Positions 21,513-33,174 of a stretch of 64,000 nt of DNA are shown here, in pieces. Numbering within the stretch: position 1 is the stretch's first letter; each line of letters opens with the position of its first letter. The stretch comes from Byssothecium circinans (taxonomy: Eukaryota; Ascomycota; Dothideomycetes; Pleosporales; Massarinaceae), in assembly GCA_010015675.1 (NCBI GenBank), contig ML977005.1, positions 1 through 64,000 of the forward strand. The letters run 5' to 3'. The translations under genes were made by a program, and so were the position numbers. The notes beneath the pieces were generated by a model. It was given only the letters and a program-made list of their open reading frames with translations. It did not search any database and was not told the DNA's origin.

Positions 21513-23386
21513 TTAGAAACCCATCCCTCCCATTCCTCCCATACCGCCCATGCCGCCCATACCCCCAGGCATACCGCCAGCAGGACCCTTCTCTTCAGGA
21601 GCCTCTACGATCGCGACCTCAGTGGTACCGAGCAATGAAGCAACACCGCTAGCGTCAGCCAGTGCAGTTCGGACGACCTTGAAGGGGTCGAGGATACCGG
21701 CGGAGATCATGTCAACGTACTCGCCATTGGCACTGTTGAAACCCTTGTTGAAGTCCTTGCCGAACTCGTCCATGAGCTTGCCGACAATGACGGAGCCCTC
21801 ACCGCCAGCGTTCTCGACGATTGTTCGGGCCGGACGGGTGATGGCATTACGGACGATGGTCACACCGAGCTGCTGGTCGAAGTTGGCGGGCTTGACCTTG
21901 TCCAGAGCGTTCACGGCGGCCTTGAGGAGACCGGTTCCACCACCGGGCAAGATTCCCTCCTCAACAGCAGCGCGAGTGGCATTGAGAGCATCAACGATCC
22001 TGTCCTTCTTCTCACCGACCTCAACCTCAGAAGCACCGCCGACCTTGATGACGGCAACACCACCGGAGAGCTTAGCGAGACGCTCCTGGAGCTTCTCCTT
22101 CTCGTACTCGGAGGTGGTAGGGTCCGAGATGATACCGCGAATCTGCTCGCAGCGCTGGGCGACGGCATCTTTGCTGCCCTCGCCGTTGAGGAAGATGGTG
22201 TCCTCCTTCGTGATGGTGACGGCACCGGTGGAGCCGAGCATGTCAGGAGTGCACTTCTCCAGCTTAATGTCAAGGTCATCGCTAAAGACAGTGCTGTTGG
22301 TGAGGACAGCGAGATCGCCAAGGATAGACTTGCGGTTGTCACCAAAGCCAGGAGCCTTGACGGCAGCGACCTGAAGCTGGCCACGGAGCTTGTTGAGAAT
22401 GCAGACAGCGAGAGCTTCGCCGTCAATGTCCTCGGCGATGATCAAAAGGGGGCGGCGGAGCTGCTGGGAAGCCTCAAGGGCCGGGACGATGTCCTGGACA
22501 GCCGAGATCTTCTTCTCAGAGAGTAGAATCAAGGGCTTCTCGAACTCGACCTTCTGGGCCTTGGTGTCTGTGATGAAGTAGGGAGAGATGAAACCACGGT
22601 CGAACTTCATACCCTCGGTGACCTCCAGCTCGTCTTCAGTAGTCTTGCCCTCCTTGACAGTGATAACACCCTCCTTTCCGACCTTCTCCATAGCGTTGGA
22701 GAGGAGTTTGCCAATGTGAGTGTCGCCGTTGGCGGAGATGGTGGCGACCTGGGAGATCTCCTCGCTGGTGGTGACGTCTTTCTTGTTCGCGCGGAGATAC
22801 TCGACAACAGCCTCAACGGCGGCCTGTGTTCCCCGCCTCAGGTCCATGGGGTTGCAGCCAGCGGCCACGTTCTTAACGGTCTCGGAAAAGATGGCGCGGG
22901 CGAGAACAGTAGCGGTCGTGGTACCGTCACCGGCGACCTCGTTGGTCTTTGAGGCAACGTCCTGGAGTAGACGGGCACCCAGGTTCTCGAACTTGTCCTT
23001 CAGTGTGATGGCCTTTGCGACGGTTACACCATCTTTTGCTGTGTTAGCAGACATCATCAAATGCAGTGTGTCAGCGCTACGCACCCTTTGTGATCTTGGG
23101 CGAGCCATAGCTTGACTCAATGAGGACGTTCCTGCCCTTGGGACCCAGTGTTGTTGAAACAGCCTTTGCGAGTGTGTCAACACCTTTGAGGAGAGCGGCG
23201 CGGCCCTCTACACCAAACTTCAGGTCCTGCAGATGACAAATTAGCTACAGCCCCTTGTATGTAGATGGAAGGATGTCTTACCTTGTGGGCGAACCTCTGC
23301 TGCTGGAGATTGAAGCTTGAGGTCCTGAGCTTGGAGCTCGAGTTCAGGACGGACGACCGCGCCTGGGATGCGAAAACGCGCTGCAT
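21513..23386 (-). CDS. HSP60: Mitochondrial chaperonin Hsp60
   Basis: Exons 23386-23282, 23226-23085 and 23032-21513 sum to 1767 bp, 588 aa. The first 35 residues ([18 protein letters not shown]) form an Arg/Ser-rich mitochondrial presequence without acids. The mature part shows [38 protein letters not shown], the nucleotide-binding [12 protein letters not shown], and the LPGGGTGLL loop. It ends in the GGM repeat tail ([14 protein letters not shown]) typical of GroEL/Hsp60. It folds imported matrix proteins together with Hsp10. Intron 2 ends at a CAAAAG acceptor; an alternative CAG nine bases earlier would insert two residues, so the AAAAG site is preferred from family alignment. Confidence 0.97.
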
Positions 23387-24690
23387 TGTGAATGTGTGAA
23401 GGTGATGTAAGAGTACCGAAGCTCAAGCCGTGCTCCTAGACTCCAATGAATGCAACGGAAAGGAGAGAGATGGATGAATTGGTGGGAGGGGATAGGATAG
23501 GAGGAAGGGTGACGACGTGAAATGCTCCTAAAAAATGTCTGCTCGGAAAGATCTCGAAAGGCTTGGCAAATACCCCTGCACGTCCACCTCCTCGGCTCTT
23601 GTTCCGTCGCTTCCTTCACCAACCACCACCATCTTAACACCCGTGTTCATCTCGATGCTATAGATCATTGGAAAACGCGAGGCCATCAACTGGAGCGAAT
23701 CTTTCGTATCGACGCTCTTCTCTCTCTCTAACTACATAGTCAACAACCCAAAGGACATCACCACCTACCTGCTCAGATGAACAAAACCAACGATTCACAA
23801 CCTGGTTCTGATACTCATTTGTTATCCTTGTCATCATTATTAACAGACGAGTATCGCAACCTACCGCGAGACAGGAAAGAGGAAGAGTCTTGTTTGGAGT
23901 AAGAGTCGAGCTATAGACCGACGGTTAGTCAGACGATTATGAGGCTCACTACTAATGCTTGGACTTCGCCATTCCCGTGTGGAAACATGAAACTCCTGAA
24001 AATTTGGTGCACAGGAATGGAGATGAAGGGAGATGTGAAAATACAGCCGACAGGCGAGGGGGAACTGAAGGTCTAGTTGGGTCGAAGGAGTTGAGAAGTC
24101 GGTCTTGGAATGAAGAGAATGGCGATACAGTACCTTGAATTCGGTACGAGTATCCGTCAAAGGTATCCGTACGCTGTCCCGGTTTCTAGTTTTTGAACAA
24201 CCCCCATGAGGATGCGGCTTCTGCTCCAATATCTGCCTTTGCAGAGATAGTGCGTGATTAAAGGTAAAATGGTTTGGACATAAGTAGCATCGAAGACTTG
24301 CTCCGATAGCGACTTTTCTCCACTGTTGACCCCTTTTTCGCACACCGCTGAGCCTCCTCCACCATAATTCTTTCCCCATATTTGAAGCACAGGCTAGATG
24401 AGAAGAAAACCGGGAGCTCCTCAGGCAAGCTCCTGATTCTTGTCAGGCTCGTTACTATGGACTAACTATTAGCTGTATAGCCTCAGTCTAAATGTTGGAA
24501 CTAGGGTAGGATTGGAAGGTAATCCACATATCCACTGCGCATAGCCTCACTGATATTCTCACAGGCACTAGCACTCAGAGTGACTCATCTTGGACGCAAT
24601 CCTTACAAGAATATACTTAAATCGAAATTCTAGGAGTCTCAACCTTGCAAGAAAAACTTGTATTCTGAAGATCTTGCAAATACTCCGAAA
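23387..24690. other. 1.3-kb intergenic stretch
   Basis: It contains the HSP60 promoter region on its left side. Overlapping short frames at 23861-24379 lack any motif and are taken as chance. No heat-shock element array could be asserted by eye. Confidence 0.45.
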
Positions 24691-25680
24691 ATGCCACCCC
24701 GCAAGCCAGATACCAGACTCGCATCCACCTTCGTCACAATCCAACACTCGAAACCATCGCCTTCTATCAATCCTTCGACCAACAAACTCCCTGAGCCGCT
24801 CAATGTCTGTATCATTGGCGCATCGCGTGGCATTGGTGCTGGAATTGCGGAAGCCTATGCAAAAGCTCTTCCACAGGGATCTACTCTCGTTCTCGCAGCA
24901 CGAAAATCGTCCGCGAGTAAAGTCGCTATCGTCCAAGAGCGCGCTAAAGGAATCAACACCGGGATCATAATACACTCCCTGCCTATCGACATCACAGACA
25001 ACGAAAGCGTAACGCATTTTGGCCAAGACCTCAAACCGTTGGTACCGAAACTCGACATCCTTATCCTGAACTCCGGATACTCAGGGCCCGTTGTCCTCAA
25101 AGTCACAGATGGCTGCCCGCAGGATTTCCAAGACGTCTTTGACGTGAACGTCTAGGGCACATATCTGGTTGCACACCACTTGATCCCCTTCCTGATCTCA
25201 AGCAACGGTGCCAGACAATTCCTCGTTGTGGGATCGTTCGCGAGTCTGATAACGAGCGGTCACATAGCTAATACAACGTACTGTGTATCGAAGTTTGCGC
25301 AGACACGGCTAGTGGAATTGCTGGGTGAGCAATACGGGAGGGAAGAGGATGGAGGCCTGATTAGTGTTGTCGTGCATCCGGGGAGTGTGTTAACGGAGAT
25401 GGCGGATAAGACTACGCCGGATAGTTATCGGAGCTGTGAGTTTGTCCTAGGCTTTTGATGGTGGAGATGAGGCTAATGATCCATAACAGATCTTACAGAT
25501 GATGTTGGATTGTGTGGTGCTTTCTGTGTCTGGTTGAGTCAGGAGAGGAGAGCATGGTTGAATGGGAGATTGGTGAGTGCAAAGTTGGATGTTGATGAGC
25601 TGCTCGCAAGGAAGATGGAGGTGGAAGGTGGAGATCTGTTAAAACTTGGGTTTAGGGTTGATGATGTATCTTCAGCGTAG
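24691..25680 (+). pseudogene. Short-chain dehydrogenase/reductase with an in-frame TAG
   Basis: Exons 24691-25435 and 25490-25680 (54-bp intron, GTGAGT to AACAG) make one frame of 312 codons, but codon 155 is TAG (25153-25155). Before the stop are the NAD(P)-binding GASRGIGAG and the NSGYSG motif; after it are GTYLVAHHLIPFL, the catalytic-Ser region VGSFASL and YCVSK. The context DVNV-stop-GTYL matches the family pattern NVxGTYL, where Gln, Lys or Arg is usual, so a CAG-to-TAG change is likely. Both halves are otherwise intact and the splice sites are good, so the break is recent or an error. Substrate cannot be told. It lies 290 bp upstream of the TENA gene on the same strand. Confidence 0.8.
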
Positions 25681-25973
25681 AGAACTTGCATTGTAAAAAT
25701 GCATTGTAAAATACACTGTGTGTTCCACTTTTATTTCTTCCGGGAAATATAGGCCAACAGTTAAATGATACATGAGCTGCCACTGATTAGACAGGAGCCT
25801 TCTTCAACTTTCAACTCATAACCTCGATTTATAGAGTGGACTGCTGCTCCTAAATGAACGTACGCGTTGACGCCTAATCACATGATAAGTGGGGCATCTG
25901 AACTTCAACCAAACGCTTCCCCCGCGCCGTCATCTTAACTTCATCCCCAACTGTCTCAATTTCATCTCCCAAA

Positions 25974-26756
25974 ATGACATCCTGGAGTCTCACATCGCAT
26001 CTTCTCGCGGTCAGCAAGGACCAGTTCACGCGCGCCACGCAATCGCCGTTCCTGAAAGCCGCCGCTTCTGGGACTCTGTCAAAAGCTATAATCTCGCATT
26101 GGCTCGCCAATGATCGTCTGTACATGCAAGGCTACATCCGCCTTACCGGCGAACTTCTCCGTATTTTACAGCTCCCCTTAAAACCTACTGGCAGTAAAGA
26201 TGCAGGTACCGTAGAGATCCGCTTACTTGATTGGCTTGTCGACGCGCTCGTCAACATTCGGCGAGAAGAGAGATTCTTCATGGAAGTTGCTGAGAGATTC
26301 AGACTGGATGTCGATATTACAGAGGCAGACGGCGCCACGGTGAAGGATAAGGAGAAGATTGAGGGCTTAAAGAGATTTGAGAAACTGTTTGCTAGCTTGA
26401 CGACCGGACAAGCACCTCCCGCGGTCCTTCCTTGGCTCGAGGGTGCTGTGTTGTTCTGGGCTACGGAGAAAGTTTACTTTGAAGCGTGGAGCTGGGCTAA
26501 GAAGCAGGCGGAGGGGCAAAAAGAGAAGCCCTATGAGTCGGACGCCGATGGCGGCGCGATGCGGAAAGAGTTCATTCCGAATTGGACAAACGATGAGTTT
26601 ATCATATTCGTCGATACGCTTGAGACGCTCCTGAATGAGGGTGTTTCCCAAGCCGTGGCTGATGACAAGGTGATGAAGGCGAAAGTGATGGGAAGGGCAG
26701 GGCGCGTGTGGGCCAAGTTGCTTGATGCCGAAGAAGCATTCTGGCCGACTGTATGA
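25974..26756 (+). CDS. TENA/THI-4 family protein (heme-oxygenase-like fold)
   Basis: A single exon codes for 260 aa. The N-terminal half carries the TENA/THI-4 pattern FTRATQSPFLKAAASGTLS, HWLANDRLYMQGYIRL, and REERFFMEVAERF; the second half has LPWLEGAVLFWATEKVYFEAW and FIPNWTNDEFIIFVDTLE, also typical of the family's all-helical fold. Relatives include thiaminase II (TenA) and the C-terminal part of yeast Thi20, which act in thiamine salvage; many fungal members have no proven substrate. The start at 25974 is chosen because the motif begins soon after. No signal peptide. A role in thiamine metabolism is inference from family. Confidence 0.85.
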   Translation: MTSWSLTSHLLAVSKDQFTRATQSPFLKAAASGTLSKAIISHWLANDRLYMQGYIRLTGELLRILQLPLKPTGSKDAGTVEIRLLDWLVDALVNIRREERFFMEVAERFRLDVDITEADGATVKDKEKIEGLKRFEKLFASLTTGQAPPAVLPWLEGAVLFWATEKVYFEAWSWAKKQAEGQKEKPYESDADGGAMRKEFIPNWTNDEFIIFVDTLETLLNEGVSQAVADDKVMKAKVMGRAGRVWAKLLDAEEAFWPTV

Positions 26757-27017
26757 CCTTTTGGCATCGAATTTTGCTCGGTTGGACTTGAGGTGTACAC
26801 AACTTCTAAGTGATACTGTAAGGTAGCATGGCGGGACAGTGAGACAGGGTCACCCCGACTTCAGAAGCAACACGCGGCTTAACGACGGCCCGGCCTTGCG
26901 GCCCTCACCTTTACCTTTACTTGCCGCCCCACCTTCTTTCTCGCGCCATCAACAACACCAGAGCCCACTCACCCATACTATCCTACGGGCACATTTGACT
27001 GCAACTATCCTACAAAC

Positions 27018-28683
27018 ATGCCTACCGTGCGCGAAAAAATCGCGAAGGCCCGTCGACAGCTTACCTTCGATGGCGTAGTGTCTGTCATCAAGGGCTTTAC
27101 TTCAAAAGTTGACCTCGTTCCCACGCTATCCACTTTGGAAGGCATGCCGACCGAGATCATTGAGAACGTCGCATCCTTCCTAGTCGAGTCAGATCTCGAG
27201 GGGGTATATGAGGCATACCGTGACGATATGGGGTCGAATGCAGATGTTCGCAAGTTCTGTGGGCTATTGGAGTTACGCCGTAAGTATTGTTGGTCAATGA
27301 CTATTCCCACCTCCTTCACCCATATCGCGTCGATGCTTTAGCCGGGTCGACGAAATGGAATCATCCGAAATGGCTCTACCCGAAGCTATGCTGACGTCGG
27401 TCCTTTGTTTAGTTACCAGCAAAACTCTACGCTCAAAAGTCGACTTCGTTTGGCTCCACGCTTTTGGGGTTCAGCCCGTCCCTTTTACAAAGGCCAGCCT
27501 ACTCGCCCTGTGCGAGCTCTCCAGCCACAAGAATATTGCGCCGCGAATCCATGGACTGATTTTCACCCGACCAATACCAAAGAGGCGGAAGTTTGGGTAT
27601 TGTGGCGAGCCTGGAGAAAATGCGGATCTGCAGATGCTGTTGAACCTTTACGCCGACACGATCACGCTCCCATCGATGCTGCTCTGCTACGCGCTCACTC
27701 ATCTCAAGAAATTGAGGAGCATTACCGCATCCAAAGGTGTCCAGCATTTGCTCATTTCAGATCTGAACCATCCTCCTTGTAGCTCCAAGAATGTGCTGGA
27801 CTTCATTTTGAACGCTAGCCAAATCGCTGGCAATCCGCTTGAATCAATTTCACTGGGAACTGAGTGGGGAATATGCCATGGTAGCAGACCTGACTTTTTG
27901 CTCTATCCATTGCACGTGCGAGGAGATCACCTCAGGCACCTGAAAGTCTTGCATCTCGTGCTCGCTGCGACCAACTGTAAGTGAATGTGTAGCGACTTCG
28001 ATGCCTATTGCATTGGTTATCTTTCATCGCACCAATACCCATTTTAATGTAGCGCGAGGGCTTTCAGTACTAACGCCTTCTTAGGTCGTCGTCCGCAATT
28101 CTATGGGTTCCTGAAACTCTTAACCAATGCTGCCACTAGTCTCCGCGAGCTTCATCTCTGTATGGATAGACCTGGCATCGCGCAAATACCTCCTGGCGAT
28201 TTATCGAAAGCGGCATGGTTGTTGACTATGATTTCGAAAGCTCATTTCCCGCGGCTACATGCCCTAAAACTATCCGGTTTCGAGATAGTTCCGAGGGCGA
28301 TTCAGATGTTCCTGTTAAACCACCGTCTTACCCTCGAGCAGCTCGAGTTCGATAACTGTTCTCTACGTGCAATATTAACGGATTGGTTTGTAGTCCTAGA
28401 CTGGTTGAGTACGGCCACTGTTTTGAGACAGTTACGCCTATCGCAAATAAGCTTTTGGTGGCGTAGAGTTATCTTTCACCACACGGCAATGACATGGAGC
28501 GAGCCGGCTGGGGATGGCGATGATGATTGGGAAATGGTGCTCGTACAACCGAGCGTTGCTGAGATTCAACCTTGGGAATGTTGGAGTTATAAGGCGAGGC
28601 ACATGGCAGCTGATTTGAGGGTTATGGAGCAGTTTGCTGATCCGTATGCGGAGGATGCGTTGTCATGGAATTGCGGCGGCTAG
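27018..28683 (+). CDS. F-box-like protein with leucine-rich body, three exons
   Basis: Exons 27018-27279, 27413-27976 and 28085-28683 sum to 1425 bp, 474 aa. Intron 1 (133 bp) ends at TTTAG 27412; the nearer TTTAG at 27340 would break the frame. An F-box-like motif, LEGMPTEIIENVASFL, sits at residues 40-55. The rest is Leu-rich with LHALKLSGFEI-like units (PRLHALKLSGFEIV, LTLEQLEFDNCSLR) suggesting irregular leucine-rich repeats. F-box proteins usually bring substrates to SCF ubiquitin ligases through Skp1. The protein ends with a Trp-rich segment (WECWSYKARHMAADLRVM) seen in many fungal F-box/LRR proteins. Substrate unknown. Confidence 0.8.
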
Positions 28684-29465
28684 GTCTAGGCGGAGAGGTG
28701 GTATGGAGGTTTGTTGCGGAATCGTGAACTCGAAGGTGGGCATGTTGCACGTCGGGCAGCCATGGTCCGGATCATCATGAGTCTTGCAGCAGACATGATT
28801 TATGGTTGTATGCGTCTTGACTCTACATGGGAAAGATCAGGAATTATGGGCATGTTTCTGTCAGGTTGGTTCGGCAATATCAAGCAGTCCTTCCCTGCTG
28901 TCCGTGACGCCCTTGCATCGAAGTATTTGTCGTGGTCAGCGGGAGTTGGCTTGATCAGGCCAGGACATATCAGAGTAACGTACACACGATCATGGAGTAT
29001 CCCATATTGTGTATCTGCGTTTGCGTGGCGTTGTCATTGAAAGAATCCAACAACAAAATTCGAGTGACAAGCACTTACTCACACGGTGTACACATGCGGT
29101 TGTTGTCAAATTCGCAGCTCGAAATTTGTGAAGGAGTAACGTCAGGTCCCTGAAGCGTCGTTGTCGATACAATTTGCAGATATTTTTTCGATTATAAGAG
29201 ACACCATTGAAGGATGATGTAAAAAAGTAACATAATGGTCGATGTCGAGATCGGTCGATGATGCACATCAAAGAAGCTCGGAAATAAGGCTTAACCCCGG
29301 TGGATGAAACACTCGGCCGACAGCTTACTCTTCCATCAATCTCGTCGTCTTCTCACTCACAACCTCACATCGTGGGATATCGAGATATTCTCTTTTGAAA
29401 GGCTCAAATTACAGGTTCCTACCCGCTTTCTCATAGCAACACCGTCTATAGCGAGTGACAACGGT
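28684..29465. other. Intergenic stretch between two F-box genes
   Basis: About 780 bp. A frame at 28711-29040 has no motif and seems to be chance. The in-frame ATG at 29304 could extend the next gene by 54 residues, but the extra sequence shows nothing conserved. Confidence 0.45.
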
Positions 29466-30997
29466 ATGGCCACAATTATCTGCTTGGCGCCGGAGCTTCT
29501 GGAACTGGTCCTCTCGTATCTTGCACCCTCGGATCTCATCAGCTTTGCCCGAACATGTCATCACGCGAGCGAGTTCATACGCCCAAACAACCAAATCCTG
29601 TGGAAAGCGAGCTTCCTGCAGGTCTTCGATCATCCGAAACACGCTTGGAACGCTCTGGTGCCCACAGCTCGAGCGGCGAACAAGACTAGAGAAGCTGAAT
29701 GGGACTGGCATCACGAGCTGCAACGTCGCCTTATCGCTTTCAATGCAGTGTGCAAGTCGGATCATTCCGGTTTGCTCTTCAATGTTGCGGACGTGGTCAA
29801 GGCGCTTCTGGATGTTGAGGAAACTGCATCATGCATGGAATGGGATGAGGGTGGAAATTCGCAGTCGCTCAACGTAAAGTTTTTGCAGCGGCTGGGAGAG
29901 GAGAAACCCGACAAACTCGACAGCATCGTTCATGACTTTCATCGTGGCTTCGACTCGGCCTCATTACCTTTGGAGACTATGGCTGCTGCCCACTTCGATC
30001 GACGTGTGACACGCTCGATGTTAGTCAAGAGGGTGGACATACCCGAATGGGCCAGCAAATTCCATGTTAGTCTATCATGTCGTTTAGAAAAACTCTTGCT
30101 TACAATACATATATCATTCACGGTCCAACCAGACGAGAGGAAGATTCCATGAAATCCAAAGCTGCAGCCAGAGCAATCGTATACGACTGGACAGTTACTG
30201 GCCCTGAAGCCGAGTGTGGGCCATTCAAGAAGGACCTCTCTGGTGCTGTAGACTGGCAGACTGTTGAAGCTATCAGTTCATTGATGCATCGGCTCTTCGC
30301 AGTAGCGCTCAAGATGTACGAGCTTTCTACAAGTGGCTTTGCCATGAACATTCCCCACGCAGTGGCTGCAAATCCCACGAGCCCGGAAGACTGGGCTGGC
30401 GTGACAGGCATCTGGCTGGGAACTTATGCGTTTCTTGATTACAGGGCCCTGGTACACTATAATTTCACCAACAATCAGGAGTATTCACTGGATCTCGGCG
30501 GCTCCGAGGAGGCTTGTGGCGACTTAATGCGATTGGAGCTGAAGATGGAGGACACTGAGGAGCTCCAGCAAGATCATAGGCTTCAAACCGTGCTACCACA
30601 CTGCGAAGACTTACCAGTCCTTTTCTTCCGCGGTTCTTCTCACAATGAAACGTCGGGACGAACGTCGATTGGTGTGCGGGGTTCTGCATCCCTCGTTCCA
30701 GACGGACGGTCCGTACGTTGGCGGTTCATTATAAGGTGAGTCCAATTGTGAGATAATGGTGGAAACCACGCTGACAATTACAGGTACGCGGGGTCAGATC
30801 AATGGCAACTGGAAGGGGTACAGCCAAGCGGAGTGCGGTCTGGACCTATCTATGGCCTTTGGAGTCATGCGGATCATGACGAGCACGGCCCTATGGGACC
30901 TTTCTATTATGCACCAGCCGAACTCTGCGACATTACTCACGGCCAGGCTTCGAATATGCGCACTTCTCCGTCAATATCTCCCGAACCATCCTCCTAA
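29466..30997 (+). CDS. F-box protein, three exons
   Basis: Exons 29466-30065, 30140-30735 and 30784-30997 sum to 1410 bp, 469 aa. The F-box starts at once: MATIICLAPELLELVLSYLAPSDLISFARTC has the LPxELLxxVLxYL pattern (quoted in two parts: LAPELLELVLSYL, then SDLISFARTCHHA). It is followed by LWKASFLQVFDHPKHAWN. The C-terminal part has GVTGIWLGTYAFLDYRAL and GLWSHADHDEHGPMGPFYY, a pattern I have seen in fungal F-box proteins but cannot assign a fold. Intron 2 (48 bp) is clear; intron 1 (74 bp, acceptor GAG at 30139) is the only frame-keeping choice I found and is less sure. An ATG at 29304 is an alternative start. Confidence 0.75.
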
Positions 30998-31055
30998 CCA
31001 CTCCATCTTCAACCCGCAATATCACTCTTTTCAGATCTAATCACACGTTGGTGTG

Positions 31056-32704
31056 TCATACAACCGTCTTCCCCTTCATTCTCAATCTCTCTCCGTACTT
31101 CCAGAGTATCCAAGGAGTCGGTAAACCCAGAAGACAAGCAATCAAAGCCAAAACACTGTTCCCAACGCCATAACCAAGCGCATTGTACAAGCTGGGTGCG
31201 AATATAGGAGATACAAAGGCGAACACGCTCCTAGGTAGCTGTGAAGCAGCCTGGGCTGATGCAGTGTATCCTAGGAATGCTTCTACAACGTATGCTGCAG
31301 TCGCGTTTCCGCCTATAATATAGCCAAACCCAAATACCGCAATGCCTGTCTCCATCATCAGCATCTTCTTGTCGACGCGCAGTGAATAGCCGTCTTACCA
31401 ATATCGACCACAATCCAATGAGTCTGTGTCTCGGCAGCCCAACCATACCATAGCAGACCAATTGGCGTCAGTATTGCGCCCGGGATCATCAAAGGCACGC
31501 GGTTCTCTGGACGCGTTTCGCCGCCATACTTCGCTTTCATATACGCCCACAAACGATCTGTCGCCCAACCTCCACCCTGCAAAGCCGCGAGATACCCGAT
31601 GACAATTGCCAAATAATGCAAGCCACTAGCGGAGGCCGACTGATTGTATTGCTTTGTCCACATGCCTGCGAACGTGGCTAACACGATATACAACAACCCG
31701 AATTGATAGCCCATGATGAGAGCAACCAATTGTATGACGGGCTGTTCGACGAGCATCCGGACTGGTCGGACAAGAGCCGTCTTCATCCTGAATCCTAAAG
31801 TTGAAGCATCAGACTCGTGCGCGGCATAGTATGATTCCCCTGTCGTCTTCCGCAAGTATGCCGCTTTTCTACTCAACAGTGTTGGTGCATAAGTTTCGGG
31901 CAAGGCTACAGCAAAGAGCAGCACAACGACAGCGTTGAATACGGAGAGGACGTGGAACGTCCATCGCCAAGTTGTGTACTGCACCATGGCTCCGCCGATT
32001 ATGGGTCCAATCGCAGGTCCCAGCAGCGGCAAGAAACCTCGAATCGCCATCGATTTCCCCCGTTCATCACTTGTCCAGATATCGGCCACGATGGGCGCAG
32101 AGACCTGCCTAAAGTCAGCGCACACACCCGCGATCATTTCATTCATAGCCTTACTGCGAACTCAGCACTCGCTCCCAATCCAGCCATAAGTCGCCCGGTA
32201 ATCATCAGCCCTCTATTCTTTGAGATCCCACAGATCGTATTCCACAGGACATACCACGAGCCTCCTACAATCCAGATCGGCCTTCGGCCCCATACTTCAG
32301 AGCAAGGCGCGAGAACCATAGGCCCGAATGCGAATGCCAGGACGTAAATCGACAATGCCATCGATGCTTCCGATTCGGAGATGTGCAAATCAGCGCTCAT
32401 GGCTGACAGGGTGGGAGCGAGCATGGCGCCGGACATGAGGGTCACAAAACCTCCAAGGCTGGTTAGGAGCGTGGTGAACCATTTGCGGACCGGTGACCAG
32501 TTGTAAGGGTTTGCGGGGTCAGTCTCATTTTCCCAGGTGACCTTTGGACTGTCAGTTTTAGGACAGGAGTTCGACAGTATTGGGACTTACGATGAGTGGA
32601 TTGGCAGGAGTAGCTTTGACTTCTTCGACACCGTTCTCGACCTGTGAGAAATCCTTGGGTTCTGCCACGAAAACAGTTTGTGTATCTTGAAGTATGGTTG
32701 CCAT
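31056..32704 (-). CDS. MFS transporter, DHA1-type multidrug/polyamine-like
   Basis: Exons 32704-32591, 32541-32155, 32104-31399 and 31345-31056 sum to 1497 bp, 498 aa. After a polar N-terminus comes the ENETDPANPYNWSPVRKW segment usual before TM1 in fungal DHA1 transporters. Family marks include APCSEVWGRRP (motif A between TM2 and TM3), ITGRLMAGLGAS in TM4 and RGFLPLLGPAIGPIIGG (motif C) in TM5, with a central loop ending LVEQPV. About twelve membrane segments fit. Such proteins export drugs, polyamines or fungal metabolites by proton antiport at the plasma membrane. It is divergent from a Zn2Cys6 regulator across 470 bp, which suggests local control. Confidence 0.9.
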
Positions 32705-33174
32705 TTTTCACTGTAGCTTCTTTGTACCACGATGAGTTGCTGGAGGCTTTTTCAGTCCTTATAAAGGTTCATATCATGAGTCACTGTTAATACCGATATG
32801 ATACAGCTTCACACTTCTCCGAGCTCCTACAGACACCTCAACGACCGTACCCCAGGCATTAAGTGTCGATTATGGGGATCATTGGACGAGACGATATCAG
32901 AGACTATTATCTGATCATTTGATAAGAATAATACCCGTCTGGTGGTGGCCTGAATCCTTTCTCCGACTCCATCTCCGAGTTCTCGGAGATCGCTCCTCTA
33001 GTTCCTTCCTCCTTAGGCTAAAGGCTGACAGTTTCCTCCGAGGAGTCCGAGCCAACTGCATGATATATATCTGCCTATTTACTCTCCGGAGCTCGCTGAT
33101 AGTGTTGAAAATATGTGCGAGCCGAGGACTTGCATCCTGTGATCACCTGTCCTGTCATTCACAGTTAAGCCAGC
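32705..33174. promoter_or_regulatory. Divergent promoter with clustered TCCGA motifs
   Basis: The 470 bp between the transporter and the regulator contains repeated TCCGA-type words: near 32816 (TCTCCGAGCTCC), 32961 (CTCCGACTCC), the palindrome at 32971-32990, near 33034 (CCTCCGAGGAGTCCGAG) and near 33081 (CTCCGGAGCTC). CCG/CGG triplets are the usual contact points of Zn2Cys6 proteins. The natural inference is that the adjacent regulator binds here and controls both genes. Confidence 0.6.
32971..32990. promoter_or_regulatory. Perfect 9-bp inverted repeat, candidate Zn2Cys6 operator
   Basis: The sequence ATCTCCGAGTTCTCGGAGAT has two nine-base arms around a TT centre. It holds an everted CCG-N6-CGG pair, a spacing form used by binuclear zinc-cluster dimers. 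It lies about 270 bp upstream of the transporter start and 185 bp upstream of the regulator start. Confidence 0.6.

Noticed and set aside
21550..22374. Plus-strand frame of 274 codons
   Set aside because: Antisense shadow of the Hsp60 coding sequence, caused by its codon bias.
24568..25026. Minus-strand frame of 152 codons
   Set aside because: Antisense to the start of the SDR gene and without motif.
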